DNA from: Leptolyngbya sp. 'hensonii' | Lineage (GTDB): Bacteria > Cyanobacteriota > Cyanobacteriia > GCF-001939115 | NCBI RefSeq assembly: GCF_001939115.1 | Contig: NZ_MQTZ01000019.1 | Span: forward strand, 124,001 to 188,000 | DNA length: 64,000 nucleotides | Reading direction: 5' to 3' | Shown here: in pieces, positions 1 to 9,171 of the stretch | Layout of the letters: each line of letters opens with the position of its first letter | How positions within the stretch are numbered: position 1 is the first letter of the stretch | Notes under the pieces: generated by a model | Database searches by the model: none | The model's input: the letters and a program-made list of their open reading frames with translations, nothing else | Told to the model about the DNA's origin: nothing | Translations under genes and position numbers: made by a program

Positions 1-119
1 TGAGAGCAGAGGAAGTTGGGTCTTCATCATTATCCCCCGGGATCGGTAAATGAGGGATGTTTGTTTTTCCCTGCTTGATGATTCGTGGCTTTCCAGATTT
101 GGGATTCAGAAGAAAATCA
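1..119. other. Left-edge intergenic sequence
   Basis: I see no gene in the first 119 bases. The stretch lies downstream of murF, which is on the minus strand. It could hold the end of a transcript from outside the window, but no clear terminator hairpin is visible. Confidence 0.4.
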
Positions 120-1481
120 TTATGGCTGAAGAGCCCTTAAAAACGCCTCCACGACCCGATCGAGTTCAACGGCACGAGATGCTTTGAAAAGCAGCCGATC
201 GCCCGATTCCACGATCTCCACCAGCCTGGCCACCACAGACTCATGGGTGGTAAAGATTTCAGCGGGGACAGGGGCCGCCCCAGCGGCCAAGGCTCCAGCC
301 TCCGGTTCTGAAGCCAAAATCAGAAGTCGCTCCAGCTTGAGTTGCTGGACAACTGCTCCGACTTGGCGATGATACTCAGAGGAGTAGGCTCCCAGTTCCC
401 GCATGGTCCCCAGCACGGCAATGTGACGCTTACCTGGTGTCTGGACCAACAGGTGCAGGGCTGCTGTCATCGATTCCAGCCCTGCATTGTAGGTTTCGTC
501 TAACAGAATGATGTCATTGGGTAAGTCATACCGTCGGGCACGACCGGCGGGTAATTGAACGGTTAAGCCTGCAGTCAGGCAGGATAGATCCAGGTTCAAG
601 GTCTGGGCCACTGCCAGGGCAGCCAGATAGTTGAGGGCATTATGTCGTCCCGGCAACGGTAGTGGCAGGGTCATGCCCTGGAAGGACAGGGTCTGATTAT
701 CGAGTAAGTCAGCGCAAATATCCCCTCCTTCCAGACCAAAGGTAACGGTTTTACCTGACCAGACTTGGGCGGCTGTTTCCATCAGGAGGGGATTGTCCTG
801 ATTCAGGATGGCCACACTGGTGGGGGGCATTTCTGCCAGTAATTCACATTTGGCCTGGGCGATCGCGAGTTCAGAACCCAGACGCTCGATATGGGCTGTT
901 CCCACGTTCGTAATCACGGCAATATCAGGGCGGGCAATTTGGCTGAGCCGGGCAATTTCTCCCCGACCGCGCATTCCCATTTCGATGACGGCATAGTCAT
1001 GCTCTGGCGTTACCTCCAGCAGGGTTTTAGGAACCCCGATTTCATTGTTGTAGTTGGCCTGGGTTTTTAAGACGTTGCCCTTCAGGCCTAAAACAGCAGC
1101 AATTAATTCCTTGGTGGTTGTTTTACCGACAGAACCAGTGACTGCAACCACGGGGATCGACAACTGGGAGCGCCACCAGGCCCCAATTTCCTGATAAGCA
1201 ACCAGGGTATCCTTAACCTGCAGCAGGGGGTGCTTCGAATTCTGGCTGGTGTACTGCTGGTCTACAATAGCAGCCACCGCTCCAGCCGCAAAAGCTGCCT
1301 CCACAAAATCATGACCATCAAACCGCTCTCCTCTTAAAGCAAGGAACATCTGGCCTGGCTCCAGAGTTCGAGTATCGGTGGTAATTCCGACCGCTGGTTT
1401 TGCCTGCTCGGAAGGCGTGAGATGGATGGGGGTAGCAGCCAGAATCGTAACCAACTGACTCAGGAGAATGGAATGGGACAT
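120..1481 (-). CDS. murF: UDP-N-acetylmuramoyl-tripeptide--D-alanyl-D-alanine ligase (MurF)
   Basis: This cytoplasmic ATP-dependent ligase adds D-Ala-D-Ala to the UDP-MurNAc-tripeptide, the last soluble step of peptidoglycan precursor synthesis. At 453 residues it has the family's usual length. The Mur-ligase P-loop GSVGKTTTKE lies near residues 115-125. The central motif EMGMRGRGEIARL follows near 167, the HNALNYLAALAVA segment near 282, and the C-terminal-domain signature DETYNAGLESM near 330. The first ~90 residues match the N-terminal substrate-binding domain (TDTRTLEPGQMFLALRGERFDGHDF). ATG at 1481 gives the expected N-terminus. It stands alone, with a long non-coding stretch upstream. 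Other Mur ligases are unlikely because the DETYNAG block is typical of MurF. Confidence 0.96.
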   Translation of the reverse strand: MSHSILLSQLVTILAATPIHLTPSEQAKPAVGITTDTRTLEPGQMFLALRGERFDGHDFVEAAFAAGAVAAIVDQQYTSQNSKHPLLQVKDTLVAYQEIGAWWRSQLSIPVVAVTGSVGKTTTKELIAAVLGLKGNVLKTQANYNNEIGVPKTLLEVTPEHDYAVIEMGMRGRGEIARLSQIARPDIAVITNVGTAHIERLGSELAIAQAKCELLAEMPPTSVAILNQDNPLLMETAAQVWSGKTVTFGLEGGDICADLLDNQTLSFQGMTLPLPLPGRHNALNYLAALAVAQTLNLDLSCLTAGLTVQLPAGRARRYDLPNDIILLDETYNAGLESMTAALHLLVQTPGKRHIAVLGTMRELGAYSSEYHRQVGAVVQQLKLERLLILASEPEAGALAAGAAPVPAEIFTTHESVVARLVEIVESGDRLLFKASRAVELDRVVEAFLRALQP

Positions 1482-1833
1482 AAGGTTGAAAACTTTACAA
1501 GCCTTTATAAGTTGAGATATATGTAATAAGACATAAATCTAAAGTTATAGAAAGTCCAGAGCCATTTCATACCAAAGTTTTCTGCATTTCGTCCTTAAGA
1601 AGGATGAAATAGCCGGAATAGGAAGAAGGAAATCTGTAGTGAAGTTAGACCCGCCACTCATATAAGTCGCGATTTTAACCTTACCTGATCCGTACTTCTA
1701 TCAGGGGAATTGCTTTAGACGCCTAACCCGTTGCTGAGTCTTGATCCCACTCTTAGTTTTTTCCTGAACACCCATGGGTAAAGGAAAGGCTTCATTAAAT
1801 CTTTAACCTCTCTAAGTCGAAAATTTAAGCTTT

Positions 1834-1851
1834 GGGTGACTTGTGTCACCC
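1834..1851. promoter_or_regulatory. Perfect palindrome, possible operator
   Basis: GGGTGAC and GTCACCC are separated by TTGT, giving 7-bp perfect arms. There is no T-run, so it does not look like a terminator. The size and symmetry suit a dimeric transcription factor, but the factor is unknown and the call is speculative. Confidence 0.25.
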
Positions 1852-2027
1852 CGCCACCTTGATTTAAACAGATAACATCATGTACAAGGTGTATAGGTAT
1901 GTAGGTGCCTGTAATTTTGGGGTTCTAGATCAAGGGTTGAAATGATTCAGGGTAATTTAATTCAAATACCCGAATTGTTTTTTAGTAAGAGCGTTTGATT
2001 CTAAAGATTTTGTTCTCCAGATTCATG

Positions 2028-2083
2028 GCTCAAGGTCAATTTGCTCAAGGTCAATTGCTCAAGGTCAATTTGCTCAAGGTCAG
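2028..2083. repeat. Tandem repeat, unit GCTCAAGGTCAATTT, ~3.8 copies
   Basis: Copies start at 2028 (15 bases), 2043 (14 bases, one T lost), 2057 (15 bases) and 2072 (12 bases, partial). The 14-base copy shifts the reading frame, which argues against a translated repeat. It lies about 240 bases upstream of the next gene. Confidence 0.85.
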
Positions 2084-2324
2084 TGGTGCCTGTTCCCTTT
2101 CGGTGATCTACCCTCAAACCATCAACTTGGCCTTTCGGCTGAGTTCCCTTCTTGAGTCAAACCTGCCTGATTAGGAGATGGGGGTATTCGGGGTTGGAAT
2201 TCAGAGATTGAGTCAGGTGCTAAATGTCAGTTAACTAGATGGTTGTTGGAGTTGGGGTGATAACCCAGACAGCCAGACCGTTTGATTACCTAGACCATCC
2301 AGATGCGGGAGAGTTCATACAACA

Positions 2325-3659
2325 GTGTCTAGTTCATCAGGTAATAATAATTCATCAGGTGGCAACTCCTCAGGCGGTGGTTCATCAGGCGGCGGTAATA
2401 ACCGGCGGATTACGACAGATGAGCAGCGACTGTATGACCATCTGCTTAGTTTGCTTGACGTAGAATCTCCTAGCGATCTGATTGAGCGCTTTAGAGCGCT
2501 ATTTATTGATGGTGTGGGTTATCCGGATCGTCAGACCCCCCTCATTCTGGACAAAATTACGGCAGCTAAGTTTTCGGACCAGGATTTTAAGTTTGTCCTG
2601 AACCGTTGCTGTCACATTTTAATTAACCGATGGCAACAGCGATCGCAGTTTCAAGGCGCTATTCCTGATTTGATTGCCCTATTTGAAACCGATCCCTGCC
2701 CCTCGGTCACTGAGTTTGCTCGGTATAAATCGATTCGCCGATTGCGTGAATTGGTGGCCCAGTTTACCCAAACTGAGCAGTACCACACCCTGCGCCGTCT
2801 AGCTCAGGTGATGGCTCAAGCCAGTGAAGCCAATGGCGGGGTGGATAATCGACCGTTGGGAACGCTGATTCGTCGCTATCCTTACCTCTACGAACATTGC
2901 CTTCTGAGTGATGATTGCGGCTACGAACATCAGCAAACCATTCGCCAGATCCAAACACAGGTGCAGCGCCAGTTTGAGGTTGATCTGTCCCAATATGTCA
3001 CCTACCGTGTCCGGCAATCTCAGATGGTGCGTTTAGCTCCCGCATCCAATGCGGTACGGAACCTGCGAGCGGTCAAGAATCCAACTCTGTTGAATGACAA
3101 TGAGTTGAGCTATGCCCTCAAGCACTTTGTGGGCAAGGTGGAAGGACCGATGACTTACAGGGATCAGGCCCAGCGGTTCCTGAGCCAAAATAGCTATACG
3201 CCTTCTTACAAGACGTTCAAGAACGATCTGTACGAGTACATTACCTCGACGGTGGACTCCAGCTACGCCCGACGGCAGTTTGGCAATCAGTTACACGACC
3301 AGTTGAAGAATATCCTGCCGGATAATAACTCTCAGAAAGTTAGTGATTTTCTCATTGTGCGAACCTGTAGCCAGTTGCTGAATTTTCTGGTTGTGGAAAG
3401 TTCTCAAAAGCCTCAGCACTTTGTCTTCATTGACTTGATTACGAATATTGGCCCAACCTGCACGGTGGGAATTGTCCTCAAGATTGTCTTGATTTGTCGC
3501 AAAGTTAAGCCTTACCTGGAGAAGCGATTCTCCATCCTGTTTAACCACTACGAGTCTTCAACTCGGGATGCAGTGAATTGGTTGATTAAAGCTCTGGAAA
3601 ACTTGAATGTAGCTTTAAGCACTAACTTTGGTAACGTTGATCTCTCATTTATCCGCTAA
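2325..3659 (+). CDS. Conserved-looking hypothetical protein with Gly/Ser/Asn-rich N-terminus
   Basis: I do not recognise the family. The 444-residue protein opens with a low-complexity tract of Ser, Gly and Asn (residues 2-26). A largely helical body rich in Arg, Gln and Leu follows (for example TTDEQRLYDHLLSLLDV and YARRQFGNQLHDQLKN). I see no signal peptide. A moderately hydrophobic patch near residues 375-395 (IGPTCTVGIVLKIVLICRK) could be buried or membrane-associated. The frame is closed upstream, so GTG at 2325 is the first available start. A strong terminator follows, so it is probably monocistronic despite preceding the GTPase gene. The low-complexity start suggests a flexible tether. 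Confidence 0.75.
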   Translation: MSSSSGNNNSSGGNSSGGGSSGGGNNRRITTDEQRLYDHLLSLLDVESPSDLIERFRALFIDGVGYPDRQTPLILDKITAAKFSDQDFKFVLNRCCHILINRWQQRSQFQGAIPDLIALFETDPCPSVTEFARYKSIRRLRELVAQFTQTEQYHTLRRLAQVMAQASEANGGVDNRPLGTLIRRYPYLYEHCLLSDDCGYEHQQTIRQIQTQVQRQFEVDLSQYVTYRVRQSQMVRLAPASNAVRNLRAVKNPTLLNDNELSYALKHFVGKVEGPMTYRDQAQRFLSQNSYTPSYKTFKNDLYEYITSTVDSSYARRQFGNQLHDQLKNILPDNNSQKVSDFLIVRTCSQLLNFLVVESSQKPQHFVFIDLITNIGPTCTVGIVLKIVLICRKVKPYLEKRFSILFNHYESSTRDAVNWLIKALENLNVALSTNFGNVDLSFIR

Positions 3660-3710
3660 AGATGGCGGTAAAGACCTGAAGATCACGGGTGGGAAGCTGA
3701 TGTAGGAGTG

Positions 3711-3744
3711 TAGGAGCGTTGCAGACAACGCTCCTATATTTTTT
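3711..3744 (+). terminator. Rho-independent terminator
   Basis: The arms TAGGAGCGTTG (3711-3721) and CAACGCTCCTA (3726-3736) form a perfect 11-bp stem with a 4-base loop. A T-rich run follows (to ~3744). It lies 50 bases past the stop codon of the upstream gene. Confidence 0.85.
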
Positions 3745-3842
3745 ATCGGTTCACAGCCGAGAGATTTGTTAGCTTAGACTGGTCTGGGAGCGGCTTTCTG
3801 CTTCTGGATCCAAAGTTCGCTTGATGGTATGGGCATAGGGCA

Positions 3843-5366
3843 ATGAGCACAGAGGCTAATGATTTCAATTGGGATGGGGATCAGACTGTGCCTGATTCGT
3901 TGGGCTCTGAGGCAGAACTTCAGGAGATTGTGCAGGGATTTGAGCAGATTCAAGCCGATCTGAACTATAAACAGGCAAAGTACGCCTTGCGTGAACTGGT
4001 GTCCCATCTTGATCTGACTCTGCAAGAACGGGTGGGGCTAGAACCAGAGATTCAAGGACTGGAAACGATGCTGGACAAACTAGAGTCGGAGATCGTTCAC
4101 ATCGCAGTTTTTGGCATGGTGGGACGGGGTAAGTCTTCTCTCTTAAACGCTTTGTTGGGAGAGCAGGTGTTTGAGGTGGGGCCAACCCATGGTGTGACCC
4201 GGCAAATCCACAGTGCCCACTGGATTGTCCAGGAGGGGTTACCCCAGACTCCGGCAGTTGGGTCTGATGTTTTAAGGGTTGTTCTGCATGGTTTGCATGA
4301 CTCTCGCATTGAACTGATTGATACCCCCGGTATTGATGAAGTGGATGGGGAAAAGCGCGAGTTGCTGGCACGACAGGTGGCTCAACAGTCTGACCTGATC
4401 TTATTTGTAATTGCAGGGGATTTGACCCGTGTTGAATATGAGGCGCTCTCAACCCTGCGGGAAGCCAGCAAACCCATCCTGCTGGTTCTAAACAAGGTGG
4501 ATCAATATCCAGAAGCCGATCGACTGGCCATTTATCAGAAAATCCGGGATGAGCGAGTCCGGGAACTTCTGTCTCCAGACGAAATTGTCATGGTAGCGGC
4601 TTCGCCCCTGGTGGCCCAGGCTATCCGTCATCCAGATGGGCGAGTGTCGGCTCATCTGCGGCGAGGGCAGCCCCAGGTGGATGACCTGAAATTGAAGATT
4701 TTGGAGGTTCTGGACCGAGAAGGTAAATCTCTGGTGGCGCTGAACACGATGTTGTTTGCCAGCGATGTGAATGAACAGTTGGTGCAGCGAAAGTTGGTGA
4801 TTCGGGAGGATCGGGCTAATCAGGCGATCTGGAATGCCACGATTACTAAGGCGGTGGCGATCGCACTGAATCCCTTCACGGTGGTTGACCTGCTCGGTGC
4901 AGCGGTGATTGATATTGCCTTGATTCTGACCCTGTCTCGCCTTTATGGCATCGCGATGACGCAGCAGGGAGCTGTTGGATTGTTGCAGAAAATCGTGCTC
5001 AGTACGGGGGGAGTGGGAGCCACTGAGTTTTTGACCACATTGGGCCTCAGTTCTCTCAAAGGATTGCTGGGGGTTTCTGCTCCGATGACAGGGGGGGTGT
5101 CCTTGGGAGCCTATGTGTCGGTTGCTCTGGCTCAGGCTGGGGTGGCTGGGGTTTCCTCCTATGCGATCGGTCAGGTGACCAAGATTTACTTGGCTAATGG
5201 GGCCTCCTGGGGTAACGATGCGCCCAAAACAGTCGTCTCAAAGATTCTGGCTTCCCTGGATGAAGCCTCAATTCTGGCGCGGATTAAAGAGGAATTGAGG
5301 GCCAAGCTGGATTTGAAAGCCCGCGTCGGGGATTCTCCGGATGTAGATCCTGTAACAAAAGATTAG
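3843..5366 (+). CDS. Era/dynamin-like GTPase with DUF697-type C-terminal membrane region
   Basis: A GTP-binding protein of 507 residues. The P-loop is GMVGRGKSS (~residues 92-100). A switch-type Thr segment follows (GPTHGVTRQ), then G3 DTPGIDEVDG (~160) and G4 NKVD (~217). About 80 acidic/helical residues precede the G domain. The C-terminal third (~345-455) is hydrophobic and rich in Gly, Ala and Leu, as in DUF697/YcjF-type proteins, and probably inserts into or touches a membrane. A charged tail ends the protein. ATG at 3843 has AGGG seven bases upstream. Family members are linked to membrane remodelling or transport, but the specific role here is unknown. The upstream gene is separated by a terminator, so transcription is probably independent. 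Confidence 0.85.
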   Translation: MSTEANDFNWDGDQTVPDSLGSEAELQEIVQGFEQIQADLNYKQAKYALRELVSHLDLTLQERVGLEPEIQGLETMLDKLESEIVHIAVFGMVGRGKSSLLNALLGEQVFEVGPTHGVTRQIHSAHWIVQEGLPQTPAVGSDVLRVVLHGLHDSRIELIDTPGIDEVDGEKRELLARQVAQQSDLILFVIAGDLTRVEYEALSTLREASKPILLVLNKVDQYPEADRLAIYQKIRDERVRELLSPDEIVMVAASPLVAQAIRHPDGRVSAHLRRGQPQVDDLKLKILEVLDREGKSLVALNTMLFASDVNEQLVQRKLVIREDRANQAIWNATITKAVAIALNPFTVVDLLGAAVIDIALILTLSRLYGIAMTQQGAVGLLQKIVLSTGGVGATEFLTTLGLSSLKGLLGVSAPMTGGVSLGAYVSVALAQAGVAGVSSYAIGQVTKIYLANGASWGNDAPKTVVSKILASLDEASILARIKEELRAKLDLKARVGDSPDVDPVTKD

Positions 5367-5494
5367 ATTAAGTATTGTTAAATAGTGTAAAGAACTCTAC
5401 TGGAACCGCGACTGGCTGGAATTTCCCCCCCGGATATGATGAGCTGGGAGTCTTCCAGAGGGTTCTGATTGTTAATCTTTAGCGCAAGTGAATT

Positions 5495-5965
5495 ATGCTA
5501 ACTCAACTGGAGCGTTTAACTACTGAAGTTGATGGTCGGTACGCAACAGATACCGAACTGCAGTTTGTCATGGACTATATCCACTCCTACAATCTGCGGA
5601 TGAGTACCTACCTCAAGATCAAAGCTGCTGAAACAGATATGGTCCAGAAAGTGTACAACAAACTGCGGGGCTCATCTCCTGAACTTCTATTTAATGGTAC
5701 GGAAGATATCAGTGGGAAATGGAAGCGAGATACCATCCGAGTTTTGCGTTACTCGGTTGTGGCCATGCTGATCAATGACCCCGAGCGATTGCAGGAACGC
5801 TTTCTGTTCTGGTTTCAGACAATTATGCGAGCTTTTGGAGCCCAACGGAGCTGTAAAGTGACCTATGAAATGATGCAGGAGGTAGTGCAGCAATACCTGA
5901 CACCGGCTGAAGCGTCTCTATTCCTGCCCATCCTGGAGTTGAACCGGAAATTACTAGGAGGATGA
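5495..5965 (+). CDS. Phycobiliprotein-like globin-fold protein without a bilin-binding cysteine
   Basis: The 156 residues fit the allophycocyanin pattern along their length. There is an N-terminal E-x-DGRYATDTEL stretch (compare EADARYLSPGEL in ApcA), helical segments, then KRDTIRVLRYSVVAMLINDP. The last aligns with the chromophore helix ([21 protein letters not shown]). The cysteine that carries phycocyanobilin is missing there, replaced by a Lys/Arg-rich segment; the only Cys is in RSCKVTYEM. It is therefore probably a non-pigmented phycobilisome-superfamily protein, perhaps regulatory or a scaffold. The family call rests on visual pattern matching and is moderate. The reading frame continues past the TGA into the remnant of another gene. 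Confidence 0.6.
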   Translation: MLTQLERLTTEVDGRYATDTELQFVMDYIHSYNLRMSTYLKIKAAETDMVQKVYNKLRGSSPELLFNGTEDISGKWKRDTIRVLRYSVVAMLINDPERLQERFLFWFQTIMRAFGAQRSCKVTYEMMQEVVQQYLTPAEASLFLPILELNRKLLGG

Positions 5966-6196
5966 CCCCGTGTACGCAGTCATGCTTTGAATGATCTGCG
6001 CACAGTGATGGGGTGGATGCATACCTGGGCGATCCCGGAACAGGTTGCGATCGGCCAATCCTGGAGGGCATTTGACCTAGATGGGAATCTGCTGGACGAC
6101 CATCTTGCAAAACGACTGGATGCCTTCGATCATAGCCTGGTGGATAACAGACAGAAATTGGGGAGGGTTTCTCAATGGGAACGGGCCGCTGCATAA
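5966..6196 (+). pseudogene. C-terminal relic of an NAD(P)H-dependent FMN reductase
   Basis: About 76 codons follow directly and in the same frame after the TGA of the phycobiliprotein-like gene. They read like the C-terminus of the NADPH-dependent FMN reductase/azoreductase family: LRTVMGWMHTWAIPEQVAIG, then QSWRAFDLDGNLLDD, then a final helix. Members are normally about 180-200 residues, with an N-terminal flavodoxin-like G-S-x-R nucleotide-binding part that is absent here. The only start is a TTG at 5987, with no convincing ribosome binding site. I infer a deletion that removed the first ~60% of the gene. Expression as a 69-residue peptide cannot be excluded but is unlikely to be functional. 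Confidence 0.65.
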
Positions 6197-6279
6197 GCAG
6201 AGAAGAGGTTAAGCTAGATTAGATAAAGTTCCAATTGCTTCCTGGAAGGCTGAATCGACAGTCTATTTCGGGAGGCCTG

Positions 6280-8250
6280 ATGGCAGTCGTTTGTAAAAGG
6301 CAATCGGATATGAGAGGTCTCCCGAATCAGTCATCCCGGAAACCGTTGGCCCGTAGAAGCTCGACGATCGCGGGCTTTGTCATGGCCAGTTGGATCGTGT
6401 TGCAGGGGGTGACCCTGCCTGTACCTGCCAGAGCAGATGGGGCAGGCAACTCTATGTCCTACAGTGAGCTGTTGAAGAAGCTGGATGATAACCAAGTTGA
6501 GAGTATTGAGTTAGATCCAACTCGCAAAGTGGCTCGGGTTAAGTTAAAAGCGCCAGCCCAGAAGAAACCAGGGCAAGTTTTGGAAGTGCCCCTGCTGGAG
6601 GAAAATCCAGAGTTGATCGCGAAGGCGAGGGAAAAGGTTGATAGTGCTAACTTGCGGTTTGATATTCAACCCACGCCAGATAATAGTGCAGCTGCGAGTC
6701 TACTGGCTAATCTGTTACTGATTTTCCTCCTGATTGCAGGGTTGTTGATGATCCTGCGTCGATCGACCAGCGGTCCCGGGCAGGCGATGAGCTTTGGCAA
6801 ATCCCGAGCCCGCTTCCAGATGGAGGCCAAAACTGGCGTCATGTTTGAGGATGTGGCGGGGATCGAAGAAGCCAAGGAAGAACTGCAGGAAGTGGTGACG
6901 TTCCTGAAGAAGCCAGAGCGATTTACGGCTGTAGGAGCCAAAATTCCCAAGGGTGTGCTGCTAGTGGGGCCGCCAGGAACTGGGAAAACCCTGCTGGCCA
7001 AGGCGATCGCTGGAGAAGCGGGTGTCCCTTTCTTCAGTATCTCTGGCTCTGAGTTCGTCGAGATGTTTGTTGGCGTCGGGGCCTCCCGGGTGCGAGACCT
7101 GTTCCGCAAGGCCAAGGAGAATGCCCCCTGCATCATCTTCATTGATGAGATTGATGCGGTTGGACGGCAGCGGGGTGCTGGCATTGGGGGTGGCAACGAC
7201 GAGCGGGAACAGACCCTGAACCAGTTGTTGACCGAGATGGATGGGTTTGAGGGCAATACAGGCATCATCATCATTGCGGCCACCAACCGGCCTGATGTGC
7301 TGGATACAGCTCTGTTGCGCCCCGGTCGTTTCGATCGTCAGGTGATGGTGGATTTGCCGACCTTCAAGGGCCGACTGAAGATTCTGGAAGTCCATGCGCG
7401 CAATAAGAAACTGGCATCGGAAGTTTCTCTTGATGCTGTCGCTCGCCGCACGCCTGGATTTTCTGGTGCGGACCTAGCCAACCTGCTGAATGAGGCTGCG
7501 ATTCTAACCGCCCGTCGTCGGAAAGAGGCGATCACGCCCCTTGAGATTGATGATGCCCTCGATCGGCTGACCATTGGCCTGAAACTTGCCCCTCGGATGG
7601 ATGGCAAGGTGAAGTGGATGACGGCTTACCACGAAGTTGGACATGCTTTGGTGGCAACGATGCTCAAGCATGCAGACCCGGTGGATAAGGTGACGATTAT
7701 TCCCCGTTCGGGTGGGATTGAGGGATTCACCAGCTTTTTGCCGGATGAGGAGCGTGTGGATTCTGAGGGACTGCTCAGTCGCGCCCTTTTGCTCGATCGC
7801 ATCACGGTGGGTCTGGGTGGAAGAGCTACAGAAGCGGAAGTCTATGGCCAGAATGAGATTGATGCGGGGGCAACCGACGATATTAAGAAAGTGACCGATC
7901 TAGCCCGTAAAATGGTCACCCTGTATGGCATGTCCGATCTGGGTACCCTGGCATTAGAAAATCCCAATAGTGAAATCTTCCTGGGACGAGGATGGCTGGA
8001 TCGGGCTGCGGAGTATTCGGAAGAGATTGCCGCCCGGATTGACCGCCAGGTGAGAACCATTGTGGTGCACTGTTACGAAGATGCCTGTCGGATTATTCAG
8101 GACAATCGGGCTCTGGTGGATCGGCTGGTGGAGCTGTTGCTGGAGCAGGAAACGATCGACGGAGATGAGTTTCGCCGTATTGTGGCTGAATCGACCCAAC
8201 AAAAATTCCACACCGAAGTGAGTGAACACCCGTCAGCAGTAAGGGCCTGA
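6280..8250 (+). CDS. ftsH: ATP-dependent zinc metalloprotease FtsH
   Basis: A membrane-anchored AAA+ protease that extracts and degrades membrane proteins; in cyanobacteria FtsH paralogues handle photosystem II repair and essential turnover. The N-terminal hydrophobic segment is [17 protein letters not shown], followed by a lumen-side domain ([20 protein letters not shown]) and a second TM ([17 protein letters not shown]). Walker A GPPGTGKT is near residue 230 and Walker B is [11 protein letters not shown]. The second region of homology is [19 protein letters not shown]. The zinc site HEVGH is near 450. I chose ATG 6280 because GGGAGG lies just upstream. A TTG at 6235 would add 15 residues without support. 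The length (656) is typical. The paralogue type cannot be decided here. Confidence 0.95.
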   Translation: MAVVCKRQSDMRGLPNQSSRKPLARRSSTIAGFVMASWIVLQGVTLPVPARADGAGNSMSYSELLKKLDDNQVESIELDPTRKVARVKLKAPAQKKPGQVLEVPLLEENPELIAKAREKVDSANLRFDIQPTPDNSAAASLLANLLLIFLLIAGLLMILRRSTSGPGQAMSFGKSRARFQMEAKTGVMFEDVAGIEEAKEELQEVVTFLKKPERFTAVGAKIPKGVLLVGPPGTGKTLLAKAIAGEAGVPFFSISGSEFVEMFVGVGASRVRDLFRKAKENAPCIIFIDEIDAVGRQRGAGIGGGNDEREQTLNQLLTEMDGFEGNTGIIIIAATNRPDVLDTALLRPGRFDRQVMVDLPTFKGRLKILEVHARNKKLASEVSLDAVARRTPGFSGADLANLLNEAAILTARRRKEAITPLEIDDALDRLTIGLKLAPRMDGKVKWMTAYHEVGHALVATMLKHADPVDKVTIIPRSGGIEGFTSFLPDEERVDSEGLLSRALLLDRITVGLGGRATEAEVYGQNEIDAGATDDIKKVTDLARKMVTLYGMSDLGTLALENPNSEIFLGRGWLDRAAEYSEEIAARIDRQVRTIVVHCYEDACRIIQDNRALVDRLVELLLEQETIDGDEFRRIVAESTQQKFHTEVSEHPSAVRA

Positions 8251-8261
8251 AGAAACGGGGA

Positions 8262-8954
8262 CTAGCGAGTTGCAAACTGCTGGCCCGTTTGTGCTGCGCT
8301 GTACTGCTGTGCATACATGGCTCGCAGCACCAGAGCTGGATCAACCCACTGGCCGTTATACTTGAGCCCCCAGTGCAAATGGGGGCCTGTTGTCCGGCCT
8401 GTCATGCCCACCCGACCAATCCGGGCTCCAGCTGGGATCATTTGCCCTTCCCAGATCTGAAGTCCTCCTTCCCGATCGAGCATATATTTACCGCCATTCC
8501 CAGTGGCTACATAGCCCTTCATGTGGCAGTAGACATGCTGCCATTCACCCGATTGGATGATCACCGAAGTGCCGCAGGCAGTCTTATCAGAAACCTCAAT
8601 GACTCGTCCGGCCCACCAGTTGCGGACGTAGCTCCCTTCAGGGGCAGCCATATCCAGACCCCGATGAAACTCCTGACTGCGAGATCCATCGGGGGAGGAG
8701 CGATACCCATAGGGTGAAGTGTAAGCTTGAAAATTTTCTACCGGAAATGAACCAGCCTGCCAGCTTTGATTGGTTGCCTGGTTCATTTGGGCCAGAGGTT
8801 GACCCCGACCAGATTCTTCGGCGGTGACCGGCCCAGCGGGGACCCCGACTCCAATGACCCCTGCCGTGATGAGGCTACTGAGAATCAACCTCTGGCCCAT
8901 ACATGCCAGAGTGAACTTGCCCGCTCTGGGGCTCAGGGATTGCTGTTCAGACAC
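8262..8954 (-). CDS. Secreted M23 (LytM-type) peptidase domain protein
   Basis: A probable periplasmic peptidoglycan endopeptidase or regulator of amidases. A hydrophobic export segment (LILSSLITAGVIGVGVPAG) precedes the mature part. The M23 zinc/active-site signatures are HRGLDMAAPEGSYV, the HVYCHMKGY block and GPHLHWGLKYNGQWVDP, so the zinc-binding His and Asp residues look complete and the enzyme may be active. The start is uncertain: GTG 8954 has AGGAG ten bases upstream, while in-frame ATGs at 8972 and 9023 are alternatives. It converges on ftsH with 11 bases between the stop codons. Confidence 0.88.
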   Translation of the reverse strand: MSEQQSLSPRAGKFTLACMGQRLILSSLITAGVIGVGVPAGPVTAEESGRGQPLAQMNQATNQSWQAGSFPVENFQAYTSPYGYRSSPDGSRSQEFHRGLDMAAPEGSYVRNWWAGRVIEVSDKTACGTSVIIQSGEWQHVYCHMKGYVATGNGGKYMLDREGGLQIWEGQMIPAGARIGRVGMTGRTTGPHLHWGLKYNGQWVDPALVLRAMYAQQYSAAQTGQQFATR

Positions 8955-9171
8955 TGATTTTGCACTCCTCATACGATCGAGTCTTGCGAGAGCTAGCCAA
9001 GAATTTGGGTGGACACCCGTCATCTCAGACGCTGGAGAGATTTTATTTGCTCCCCAAGCAAGATGAGCTGAGACTAAATTCCTAAGTTTGACGATGATCT
9101 AGCTAAATTTCCCTCGACCTGTCAACCCTTTCAGTCTCTCTTTATACCGGAAAAATAGAGGATATCACATC

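Larger units (their letters stand above)
1482..2324. other. 843-base divergent intergenic region
   Basis: This region separates murF (minus strand) from the Gly/Ser-rich protein gene (plus strand). I find no convincing protein gene. It holds a perfect 7-bp-arm palindrome (1834-1851) and a tandem repeat (2028-2083). A 49-codon frame at 2025-2174 begins inside the tandem repeat, lacks a visible ribosome binding site and is probably chance. Promoters for both flanking genes must lie here, but I cannot place them with confidence. Confidence 0.5.

Noticed and set aside
2025-2174. 49-codon frame starting in the tandem repeat
   Set aside because: It lacks a ribosome binding site, and the 14-base copy breaks the repeat's frame.
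3865-4452. 195-codon minus-strand frame inside the GTPase gene
   Set aside because: It is fully antisense to a gene with clear GTPase motifs, is Pro/Ser/Gln-rich and has no recognisable domain.
6666-7286. 206-codon minus-strand frame inside ftsH
   Set aside because: It is a shadow of the AAA+ domain; the residue pattern is the complement of a conserved plus-strand gene.
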